Of a stretch of 12,688 nt of DNA, positions 1-6,295 are shown piece after piece. Where the stretch lies: assembly GCA_035296965.1 (NCBI GenBank), contig DATGZX010000289.1, forward strand, positions 1 to 12,688, in the 5' to 3' direction. Position 1 is the first letter of the stretch. The number at the start of each line of letters is the position of its first letter. The notes below the pieces were generated by a model. It saw nothing but the letters and a program-made list of their open reading frames with translations, had not been told where the DNA came from and searched no databases. The position numbers and the translations under genes are program-made. This DNA is from DATGZX01 sp035296965. GTDB lineage: Bacteria > Planctomycetota > Planctomycetia > Gemmatales > Gemmataceae.

Positions 1-598
1 CTACAATAGTTGCGTTGGATCGCCGGCAGTCGGGATCTGTGCGATCCCCTGGCGATCCGTGGCATCGGTCAGCCGAGCGCGGAACTGCTACGGCGGTTTC
101 TGAATATCGAACGTGGTTTGATGGGCTGGTTTGCAGCGGGAGAGAAAGCAATGACGTGCAAGGGCGGGGAGTTTGCCTCGCTAACGCTTCGGGCTAATAG
201 GGTTGGGAATCGTGGTGGAGCGGCAGGTGGTCGCCTAATGCGTACTTGGGGGCGGTTTTTCGCCGTACTTTCGGCGCACTTTTGGCGCACTTTACATAGT
301 GGAGCTGGCAGCTTCGGCTACCTCCTTCGCCCGTGAGCGGAGGATTTGCTGGGCAGATGCGGACGAAATCGATCGCCTCACACGTCTAAGAGACACACCA
401 AAGAACTGGTGAGATCTACCACTACCGGCGGAAATCACTTCGCCACGGACTCCCTTATCAGACTGAACTACTTCCAGGAGGAGCGCAAATGCGATGTGAA
501 CCTGGCCGCCCAAGCGAGTACCATTGTATTTTGGACAATTTCTGCGCTTCAGAATCCATCAAACGCTCAGGCCGTACACTGCGGCGAAGGAGGGCATT
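1..598. other. Region without a certain gene, left of the integrase remnant
   Basis: No open frame here resembles a known family. It holds a nested hairpin (17-58), a tandem of short ggcgcacttt-like words around 270-294, a short planctomycete-type interspersed word near 176-199, and a coding-like frame from 239 to 412 that ends in residues WADADEIDRLTRLRDTPKNW followed by TGA. That frame has no good start or ribosome-binding site. A second open frame (390-602) follows directly in another phase and contains the small ORF listed separately at 489-602. The picture is of decayed coding sequence rather than one intact gene. Confidence 0.5.
17..58. repeat. Nested inverted repeat / stem-loop
   Basis: GGATCGCC (17-24) is the exact reverse complement of GGCGATCC (51-58). 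Inside it, GGGATC (32-37) pairs exactly with GATCCC (43-48) over a five-base loop. Together the two stems give 14 base pairs with an asymmetric internal bulge (seven bases on one side, two on the other). No T-tract follows on either side, so it is not a classical intrinsic terminator. It could be a structured RNA, the end of a mobile element or a recombination site. The pairing is seen directly; any function is inference. Confidence 0.5.
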
Positions 599-602
599 AT
601 GA
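489..602 (+). CDS. Small ORF with strong RBS, unknown, upstream of integrase remnant
   Basis: This frame encodes 37 residues (MRCEPGRPSEYHCILDNF..., ending RSGRTLRRRRAL). It is not a family I recognise. Support for translation is the perfect AGGAGG at 476-481, seven bases before the ATG. Its TGA overlaps the next ATG (599-601) as ATGA, a coupling arrangement typical of bacterial operons. That next ATG has its own AAGGAGG (587-593) five bases upstream but closes after seven codons. The basic Arg-rich tail would suit a nucleic-acid-binding accessory protein of an integrase, but that is inference. It may equally be a remnant of a longer gene. Confidence 0.3.
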   Translation: MRCEPGRPSEYHCILDNFCASESIKRSGRTLRRRRAL

Positions 603-726
603 CTGAACATCGGCTGAGGTAAGGGCAGCAGCCGCCCATGCCAGCCTGCCGACCACGAGCGTGTACCTGCATGTGGCGGTGGATGATGACGGGGAGGTGG
701 GGAAGCTGTTCGCGTTTGGACGTTAG
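599..726 (+). pseudogene. Tyrosine recombinase (integrase) remnant, C-terminal end
   Basis: In one frame, 607-726 reads ...AHASLPTTSVYLHVAVDDD and ends KLFAFGR before TAG. The HASL-TT-xYLH segment matches the conserved C-terminal motif of tyrosine recombinases, where the second catalytic His lies in LGHAS and the catalytic Tyr follows in TTxxY. Only about 35 codons remain; the Arg/Lys catalytic residues and the core-binding domain are missing. At 599-622 in another phase a well-placed start (AAGGAGG, five-base spacer) encodes only MTEHRLR before TAA. The simplest reading is an integrase gene with a large internal deletion that kept its translation start and its 3' end. The C-terminal match is strong; joining the two ends into one former gene is inference. 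Confidence 0.6.
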
Positions 727-774
727 CGCCGTTCGCAGCCTCGTCGATGCCGATGATCAGAGGAGCGGACTAAA

Positions 775-840
775 ATGAGCACTTTGCCGACCTCGGCGCA
801 ATGTGTGATCCAGTTATACGACCGTGATGCGCTTCAGTAG
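775..840 (+). CDS. Very short ORF with RBS, probably a gene fragment
   Basis: It encodes 21 residues (MSTLPTSAQCVIQLYDRDALQ). The support is an AGAGGAG box about nine bases before the ATG. Past the TAG the same frame continues with LQGRFLWGPRWALARQIT before another stop, as if a longer gene had acquired nonsense mutations. It starts about 50 bases after the integrase remnant. No family is recognised. It may be the 5' remnant of a gene once downstream of the integrase. Confidence 0.18.
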   Translation: MSTLPTSAQCVIQLYDRDALQ

Positions 841-1007
841 CTGCAGGGGCGGTTTCTCTGGGGACCGCGCTGGGCACTTGCTCGCCAGATCACTTAAGAA
901 TAGAAGGAAGCCGGCCCACTTCTTTTCTTGATCACTTCCAGGCACAAGTCATGAATCGATTGGACTCCAGGGACTCTTGGCACCATCGAAGTAAACCGAA
1001 TTCTTTT
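841..1007. other. Intergenic stretch downstream of kinase 1
   Basis: There is no supported gene here. It contains an AT-rich imperfect inverted repeat: AAGAATAGAAG (896-906) opposite CTTCTTTTCTT (919-929), which pairs at 10 of 11 positions. It lies about 80 bases past the kinase stop codon in the direction of kinase transcription. It might serve as a transcript end, but the stem is weak and the call is tentative. Confidence 0.3.
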
Positions 1008-4000
1008 CTATTTTTTCGGGTGCGGCTGGGACGTCCGGTCGCGTGCTTCGAGACCTTTGATCAGTGACTTCAGATCGCTGCGTTGGAGGAGGACTGCCGA
1101 GTCCGGGTGCGACCGAAGCATCGCGAGATCCGTGAAGCCTTGGGAAATAGCCAGTCGGAGGTCGGCGGCAGCAAGATCGAGGTCAAGCTCGCGGACGAGC
1201 TTGGCGCGCTCGGAAATGGGAGTCTTGCCAAAGCCGATCAGGGTGGCCCGTGTCCCCTCTTTGAGGGCCAGGGCGGCGAGTTCGGCCGCTGGTCGCCCCT
1301 TCCACAACGCCGAGCGCTGCGCGTCAATTGGGACGGCATCGGCTGATTTGCCAATGGCCCGGTCGATGCGGGCCAACTGCCAAAGTGCCTCGCTAAGCCG
1401 CTCGCGATCCTCTTGCTTGGCCTTCGCGGCGGACCCCAGCGGCGTCAAGAGATCAAGGGCGCGCGCGAGCACGGGGAGCGCGGCTTCCGGCTTTTGCTCC
1501 TCGGCGAGTGCCACGGCCTCGTCAGTCAGAGCCGTCCCGAGCCGGCCGGAAATCGCGGCATCACTGGAGTGCGTTGCCGCAAGCTGTTCGAGCAATTCGC
1601 GCGCCTGAGTGAGTGACTCGCGCGCTGCGCCCCCGCGGCCGGCGTGGCGCTGGACGGCGGCGAGCTTGGACAACGCCTGGGAGAGTTCGAGCGCATATTC
1701 CCGGTTCTCCGGACGGGCAAGGTGGAGATCCTTGCGGAGCCGGAGTGCCCTCAGGTAATGTGGAAATCCCTCGTCAACCTGGCCCAAATCAACGTACTGC
1801 TCGCCCAGGTTCTCGATGTGATTACTCAGATAGCCCCTGTAATCGCTGATATCCTTCGATGCGGGCACGGCCCGTTCCTGCCCGGCCACGGCTCGTTCCT
1901 GCTCGGCCACGGCCCGCCGAAACGCGGGGATCGCCTTGGGGTTATCCCGCGCCCAGTCGTAAAGACAACCCAACAAATTCCAGCTCAGCCCTAGCTCGCC
2001 GTGGTAGAGTGCCTGATCTGGCTGCGACTGAACAAGCCTGTCGTAGATGTTGATCGATTGGTGAACCGAAGAAATTGCCTTGTCGTCCTGGTGCATGGAA
2101 TGCTGGAGTTCGGCGAACTCCCGATAGTTCGTCCCGAGCTTTTGTTGGAAACGGGTTACCGAGGGGTGAGTGGCAACCAGCGCCGACCAGTGGTGGAGGG
2201 ATTGTTCGGACGAGCGCAGGGCCTGTTCTTTCTGACCCAGTGTCGACTGGATCGAGGCCATGTTGGAATAGCTGAGCGCCAGCCAGTTGAGGATCTGGAC
2301 CGGTTTGGGCCCATGCTGGACTTGCTTGAGCAGGGACTGGCAGATCTCCTGCACCTCCTGGAACGCCCGGAGCGCGGCTGGATAGTCGAGCCTCTTGTAA
2401 AATACGTAACCCAGCTCGTTGATGATCTCAGCCCGGCTTCTCTGATAGCCGATATCATTGGGAAATCGTTCGATCAATTGCTGACGGATTGCCTTGGCCT
2501 TCTGCAGCATCGCCAGAGCTTGGTCGGGGGAGTCGAGCCTCGCATGGTTGACCCCGATTTCCGCCAAGCAATCGGCCAGATTCGCTTGGAGACGCGCCAC
2601 CTGGGGGCGCCGCGCCGCCAGCGGCTCCAGGATCGCCTGGGCCTGGGAGAGCGAACTCAAGGCGCCTTCGTAGTCGCCGGCTCTTTCCTCCAGATTGCCG
2701 ATCTCGAATTGGCAAGCGGCCACGTGGCCTTGTAGTTCGTCATTCTCGGGCTCGTTGGCGGCAAGTCGTTCCCAGATGGCCTGGGCCGAGCGGAACGACT
2801 CGATCGCCTCGCGCGGCGATGAGATTTCCTGGGTGATCTTGCCGACGCGGAAGTGAGCATTGGCCAGCTCCTGCTGAAGCCGAGGGTCCTGGCCACGCTG
2901 GCTCACAAATTGCTGATAGTACTTGAGCGCGCTTTGGAGCAATTCCTGGCGCAGGTTGCGAACATCGACCGAGTCCTGCTCCTTCAGCAAGGTATTTTCA
3001 CTGACGCTCGTCAGGTAATTGTCCACGGCTTTCTGAGCCATGCTGAAGTTTTGCTCCGCCTCGCGGCGGGCCTCGGCTTCGCTTCGCCTCGAACCCTCGA
3101 TGACCACGGCGGCAACGGTCGCGGCCAAGCAGACGCAGATCAGCGCGGCGACGGCGGCATAGGTCCAGGTGCGGTGCTTGCGGAACCAGCGCCCCAGCCG
3201 CTCGAGCCGACGCTCCCGATACGCTGTCACCGACTCGTCGGCCAGTACGTGTTTGACGTCCTCAAGCAGCTCCTTAGCCGACGCATACCGGTCCGCCGGC
3301 CGTTTCGCCAGCGCCTTGAGGCACACCGCCTGCAGCGCACGCGGGACAGAAGGCACCGCCGCCCGCGGCGGCTCCGGCGGCTCGTGGATCACCCGCTGCA
3401 GCACCGCTGTCGTGTCCGAACCGTCGAACGGCGGCCGCCCGGCCAGCAGCTCGTACAGCACCGCCCCCAGACCATACACGTCGGTGCGGACGTCGAGGAG
3501 ATCCAGCCGACCCTCCGCCTGCTCCGGTGCCATGTACGCCGGCGTTCCCAGCACCTGCCCGGCAATCGACCGGCTGTCGGCGTCTCCGTCTGCCTCCAGG
3601 GCCACCGGGGCAGCATCGCCCTCCACCTCGCCGACCACCTTGGCCAGGCCCCAGTCCAGCACGATCACCTCGCCGTAGTCGCCCAGCACGACGTTCTGCG
3701 GTTTCAGGTCGCGGTGCAGGACGCCGCGGCTGTGGGCGTAGGCGACCGCGTGGCACACACCCATGAAGGCCGTTAACAACTCGCGCAGCTCCAGCGGCCC
3801 AGCCTCCCCGCGCGCCCTCCGGTCGTGGTACACCCGCGCGGCCTGGGCCAGGGTCTGGCCGCGAACGAAACGCATGGTGTAGAAGGGGGCCTGGTCGTCC
3901 GGTCGCCGCCCGACCTCATAGACGGGGACAATGCCAGGGTGCTCCAACTGCCCGGTTATCTGCGCCTCCTTGAGGAAGCGGGCCCACACCGCGGGCTGCT

Positions 4001-4487
4001 TGGCCCGCTCGGGCCGTAGCTCCTTTAATGCTACGTCGCGGCCGAGGCTGGCGTCGCGAGCCAGCCAAACCCGGCCGATGCCGCCGGTGGCATGCAGGCG
4101 CGAGAGCGTGTAGCGCTCCCGGCTCTCGGGGACGTAATCGGCGGTAGCGAGCAATACGTGGCCCTGAGGCGGAGGCGTAGGGCCGGCCAGGGACTCGCGG
4201 ACAACGGGGTCGTTCAGGCCAGCTAGCGACTGACGTACTTCGTCAGTGGTTAGCTCGGCCAGGCTGGCTTTGGCGTTCCCGCCGTGCTTGGCCAGCTTGC
4301 GTTGGAGCAGCTTGTCCACGTCGGCGCGGTCGACCGGGGAAAGCCAGCCGCGCTCGACGAGGAGGTCCGCCAGCGGCGTCTCCTTGCGCCCAGCCCAGGC
4401 GGAGCAGGCCTCGGCGAACTGTCCAGGGCTCAGGAGGTCGGCCTGGAGAGCCAGCACCCCGAAGAGTAGGTTACGGTCCGTGTCCAT
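1008..4487 (-). CDS. Membrane Ser/Thr protein kinase with TPR region (kinase 1)
   Basis: This 1159-residue product phosphorylates Ser/Thr on target proteins. The N-terminal part (1-110, MDTDRNLLFGVLALQADLL...) is typical of planctomycete kinases of this group. The kinase domain is about 126-420: nucleotide loop TGGIGRVWLA (134-143), Lys-155 in VALKEL, HRDLKPQN (258-265), DWG (278-280, in place of DFG) and GTPAYMAPEQ (314-323). A single transmembrane helix at about 442-463 anchors it, followed by a charged coiled segment and a long TPR-like helical region (about 540-1000). The usual first Gly of the nucleotide loop is Ala-133. I chose the ATG at 4487 rather than the longer frame from 4517 because GGGAGA lies seven bases upstream and the family starts at this Met. 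The gene is apparently monocistronic. Confidence 0.93.
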   Translation of the reverse strand: MDTDRNLLFGVLALQADLLSPGQFAEACSAWAGRKETPLADLLVERGWLSPVDRADVDKLLQRKLAKHGGNAKASLAELTTDEVRQSLAGLNDPVVRESLAGPTPPPQGHVLLATADYVPESRERYTLSRLHATGGIGRVWLARDASLGRDVALKELRPERAKQPAVWARFLKEAQITGQLEHPGIVPVYEVGRRPDDQAPFYTMRFVRGQTLAQAARVYHDRRARGEAGPLELRELLTAFMGVCHAVAYAHSRGVLHRDLKPQNVVLGDYGEVIVLDWGLAKVVGEVEGDAAPVALEADGDADSRSIAGQVLGTPAYMAPEQAEGRLDLLDVRTDVYGLGAVLYELLAGRPPFDGSDTTAVLQRVIHEPPEPPRAAVPSVPRALQAVCLKALAKRPADRYASAKELLEDVKHVLADESVTAYRERRLERLGRWFRKHRTWTYAAVAALICVCLAATVAAVVIEGSRRSEAEARREAEQNFSMAQKAVDNYLTSVSENTLLKEQDSVDVRNLRQELLQSALKYYQQFVSQRGQDPRLQQELANAHFRVGKITQEISSPREAIESFRSAQAIWERLAANEPENDELQGHVAACQFEIGNLEERAGDYEGALSSLSQAQAILEPLAARRPQVARLQANLADCLAEIGVNHARLDSPDQALAMLQKAKAIRQQLIERFPNDIGYQRSRAEIINELGYVFYKRLDYPAALRAFQEVQEICQSLLKQVQHGPKPVQILNWLALSYSNMASIQSTLGQKEQALRSSEQSLHHWSALVATHPSVTRFQQKLGTNYREFAELQHSMHQDDKAISSVHQSINIYDRLVQSQPDQALYHGELGLSWNLLGCLYDWARDNPKAIPAFRRAVAEQERAVAGQERAVPASKDISDYRGYLSNHIENLGEQYVDLGQVDEGFPHYLRALRLRKDLHLARPENREYALELSQALSKLAAVQRHAGRGGAARESLTQARELLEQLAATHSSDAAISGRLGTALTDEAVALAEEQKPEAALPVLARALDLLTPLGSAAKAKQEDRERLSEALWQLARIDRAIGKSADAVPIDAQRSALWKGRPAAELAALALKEGTRATLIGFGKTPISERAKLVRELDLDLAAADLRLAISQGFTDLAMLRSHPDSAVLLQRSDLKSLIKGLEARDRTSQPHPKK
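1873..1914 (-). repeat. 21-bp tandem duplication inside kinase 1
   Basis: Two adjacent 21-bp units (1873-1893 and 1894-1914) match at 19 of 21 positions. They encode consecutive seven-residue units in the TPR-like region, read on the - strand as AEQERAVAGQERAVPAS. The phase is preserved, so the protein gains one short helical extension. Confidence 0.7.
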
Positions 4488-4567
4488 GCAGCCATCTCCC
4501 AGGCCAGCGCGTGCCACGATGTGGGCGGCCGACTTCTCCGCGTTCCCTGGCCTCCCCCGCCGACCAT

Positions 4568-4596
4568 ATTATCAGGCCAGGCGAGGGCCGATTCAA
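4568..4596 (-). promoter_or_regulatory. Candidate sigma-70-type promoter of kinase 1
   Basis: On the - strand TTGAAT (4596-4591) and GATAAT (4573-4568) are separated by exactly 17 bases. The -10 box matches the consensus at five of six positions and the -35 at four of six. It lies about 80 bases upstream of the kinase 1 ATG in otherwise GC-rich sequence. This is prediction from sequence only. Confidence 0.4.
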
Positions 4597-4653
4597 CCGA
4601 GGCCGCAGGGGAGTCGATCCTTGCGCGGGCGGAAGGGCATTCTAGCGTTCTTG

Positions 4654-4863
4654 TTAATTTGGTTGATATCGGGTTGAAATTGCGTAACCAGTCAGCGACC
4701 GTGCGGTGCGCCCACGTTCGCCGTTCTCGCCCAGCACCTTGGCGGCCGCGTCAAGGGCGCTGCTCTTCTTCTCCTTGGGCGGCTTCGGCTCCTTCTTCGC
4801 CTTCTTGGCGCCCTCGGGCTTGGGTGCCTTGCTCTTCGTGCCTTTGCCCTTCGGCGAGGCTTC
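4654..4863 (-). pseudogene. Displaced C-terminal frame: linker and start of HARE-HTH domain
   Basis: From about 4863 the phase shifted by one reads EASPKGKGTKSKAPKPEG, then a Lys/Pro-rich linker, then SALDAAAKVLGENGE. This last segment matches the first helix of HARE-HTH domains, as I remember them from planctomycete proteins (SALDAAAKVLxExGxPM...). The expected winged-helix remainder (a further 50-60 residues) is absent. The frame instead ends within about 20 unrelated residues (GRTARSLTGYAISTRYQPN, then TAA). The gene is therefore both frameshifted and truncated, and a deletion or insertion boundary should lie near 4700-4710. Confidence 0.5.
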
Positions 4864-5192
4864 TGCGCCACTGATTCCGCGGGCATGGGCGAGGCCTTTC
4901 CGCCTTTGGCCGCTTTGCCGACCACTTGCACTTCCTCGTGCGGGGCAAACCGAGCGTGCTCCACCTCTCCGGCTTCGTTCCGCAGGGCGACTTCGAACTT
5001 GCCGGCGTCCGCGCCATCCCCGACCTTTGTTGCATCGCAGATGGTTCTCGGGCCGTCGAACCCAGGAATTAGGACGATGTCTCCCAGGCTCAGGTCCGTA
5101 ATCTTCCTCGAGCTGCCCGTCGCCTTCTCGACCTCGGCGTTCTTGGCCTTTTCGGTGTGGGCCGAATCCTTCGCTGTCTTCTTGCTTGCCAT
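4692..5192 (-). CDS. HARE-HTH-type protein, N-terminal frame (frameshifted gene)
   Basis: Read as one frame this gives 166 residues from ATG 5192, which has AAAGGA nine bases upstream. The first ~110 residues are coherent: a Lys/Glu-rich start, then a small beta-rich domain (ITDLSLGDIVLIPG..., FEVALRNEAGEVEHARFAPH). After about residue 110 the sequence becomes almost pure Arg/Pro/Ala, the usual sign of out-of-phase reading. A sensible Lys/Pro linker and domain start continue in the next phase (see 4654-4863), so a one-base loss near 4863 has probably broken the gene, unless it is an assembly error. Planctomycetes have many proteins with this plan: an acidic or basic N-terminus, a Lys/Ala/Pro linker and a HARE-HTH DNA-associated domain. 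An in-frame ATG also exists at 5231 but lacks the ribosome-binding site. Confidence 0.55.
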   Translation of the reverse strand: MASKKTAKDSAHTEKAKNAEVEKATGSSRKITDLSLGDIVLIPGFDGPRTICDATKVGDGADAGKFEVALRNEAGEVEHARFAPHEEVQVVGKAAKGGKASPMPAESVAQKPRRRAKARRARHPSPRAPRRRRRSRSRPRRRRAAPLTRPPRCWARTANVGAPHGR

Positions 5193-5227
5193 GATGCGTT
5201 GTCCTTTCTCGGTAGCTGTCGTGTGCC

Positions 5228-5248
5228 GCATCGCGCCAATCGCGATGC
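5228..5248. promoter_or_regulatory. Perfect 8-bp inverted repeat between divergent genes
   Basis: GCATCGCG (5228-5235) and CGCGATGC (5241-5248) are exact reverse complements around the five bases ccaat. The repeat ends 36 bases before the - strand start at 5192 and lies well upstream of the + strand gene at 5511. It could be an operator for a dimeric regulator or a hairpin in the leader of the - strand transcript. The symmetry is seen directly; the role is inference. Confidence 0.45.
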
Positions 5249-5493
5249 AACAGGGACAGTCACTTACCTCGCGGGCGGGAGGACAGCAAGCGAATGTGGT
5301 TGAGAATTGCAGGTCTTTCGGAAAGTTCTCTCAGCGGCGCATCCACTCTGATAAAATGACGCTGATTCGTCAGTGCTCTCTGCCGTGCGCCAACGCAGCA
5401 GCAAAGAGCCTATCGAGAATGGTTAACGCGATTGCATTCTGCCCGGCTTGGGGGCTTCATGCGGACTACATGGAACACGGCGATCCCTTTCCC
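5249..5493. other. Upstream region of the unknown + strand gene
   Basis: No supported gene lies here. A short frame (ATG 5419, 31 codons, MVNAIAFCPAWGLHADYMEH...) runs into the gene at 5511 and overlaps its start as TTGA. It has no ribosome-binding site of its own. No convincing -35/-10 pair was found on the + strand. Confidence 0.3.
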
Positions 5494-5499
5494 AGGAGG
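5494..5499 (+). promoter_or_regulatory. Shine-Dalgarno box deciding a TTG start
   Basis: A perfect AGGAGG stands 11 bases before TTG 5511-5513. The open frame has no ATG before 5646, so this box is the main reason for placing the start at 5511. Confidence 0.6.
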
Positions 5500-5510
5500 C
5501 TCCCGGAACA

Positions 5511-6152
5511 TTGAATCCTATCGATCTAATAAGGCGTGATCTTGGCGCGGACTGGGAGCGGCTCTGGCGAGGTCGAGCTCGGGCGGTCAGCGTTCGCCTG
5601 GAGGAAACACTATCGGTGTTTTCCGGCTATAAGATCTATGTCGTGATGGGCGACACTCACCAGTTTGACTTTCCGTGCCTGCCCAATGGATCGATGGCCT
5701 ACTACGCCGCGAACGGAGCGAAAGCCGTCCGATTAACGCGTACTGGCAAGGAAATCCAAAGCATCCTCGCGGAGGAGTGGCCTTCGTTCGCGCAATCAAA
5801 CCCGGTTTGTCTAGCCTCTCTGCTCCTTCGGTTTCTTGACGGAGACGTCCGGACTTCCCATCACGTTCTAGCCAATGCCGACGATCTTCGCGCCATGTGT
5901 CTGCGCCCCGCGACGTACCGTTTGAACGAGGAAGCCCTGGCCAAGGCTTTGCCCGATGTGGGGGTGACTTCCTCTTTCCTGGAGGGAAGCCAGGTTGTCA
6001 TCCGAGCAATTACTCTCCTTGGCTGGAGGCATGACAAAAGGAATCTCGGCATTGAAATTCTGACGATCCACGAGAATGGCCAGGTCGCCATGGCCGAGCG
6101 GCAGGTTCTTGCGAAGAAAATTTTCGACAAAGTGCCGGCTCTTAGGTACTAA
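5511..6152 (+). CDS. Conserved-looking hypothetical protein, 213 residues
   Basis: I do not recognise the family. The product begins MNPIDLIRRDLGADWERLW (TTG start) and is a soluble mixed alpha/beta-looking protein with no signal peptide or membrane helix. Notable parts are a strand-rich stretch with YKIYVVMGDTHQFDFP, a helical middle (LASLLLRFLDGDVRTSHHVL), and a C-terminal block (KRNLGIEILTIHENGQVAMA) ending KKIFDKVPALRY. The composition is ordinary and free of low complexity, and the frame is uninterrupted, so it is very probably a real gene. It is divergent from the frameshifted gene at 5192 and convergent with kinase 2. No catalytic motif is visible. Possible roles include an accessory or immunity-type protein, but nothing in the sequence decides this. 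Confidence 0.75.
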   Translation: MNPIDLIRRDLGADWERLWRGRARAVSVRLEETLSVFSGYKIYVVMGDTHQFDFPCLPNGSMAYYAANGAKAVRLTRTGKEIQSILAEEWPSFAQSNPVCLASLLLRFLDGDVRTSHHVLANADDLRAMCLRPATYRLNEEALAKALPDVGVTSSFLEGSQVVIRAITLLGWRHDKRNLGIEILTIHENGQVAMAERQVLAKKIFDKVPALRY

Positions 6153-6194
6153 GGTTGCTGCAGTCGTGTTTGCAATCTTGGCCCTTTTCGCGAA

Positions 6195-6222
6195 GGAACC
6201 CACTTGTGTCAAACTGGGTCCC
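6195..6222. terminator. Imperfect inverted repeat between convergent genes
   Basis: GGAACCCA (6195-6202) faces TGGGTCCC (6215-6222) with one mismatch in the eight-base arms. It sits in the 143-base gap between the ends of the + strand unknown gene and the - strand kinase 2, where a bidirectional terminator would be expected. There is no T-tract on either side, so termination is only suggested by position. A second, weaker stem (TCTTGG 6258-6263 with CCAAGA 6275-6280) follows. Confidence 0.3.
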
Positions 6223-6295
6223 ATCTTCGGCCAGACTTATCCTGTTGGGCAAAGATCTCTTGGGCCACAAGGCACCAAGAATGTAATTAAGCTAG

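Noticed and set aside
10..336. 108-codon + strand frame at the left edge
   Set aside because: Gly/Arg-rich composition, no ribosome-binding site, and it overlaps a structured hairpin; no family resemblance.
2001..3776. Long + strand open frames (2001-2735 and 2853-3776) opposite kinase 1
   Set aside because: They are antisense to a well-supported kinase gene, rich in Arg/Leu/Gln, and have no domain resemblance; they are shadows caused by high GC.
4857..4875. Programmed -1 frameshift in the HARE-HTH-type gene
   Set aside because: There is no slippery heptamer or downstream hairpin at the junction, and the C-terminal domain is truncated anyway, so a mutation or assembly error is more likely.
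5295..5360. A + strand promoter with GATAAA near 5350
   Set aside because: No acceptable -35 box lies 16-18 bases upstream and the distance to the gene start is about 160 bases.
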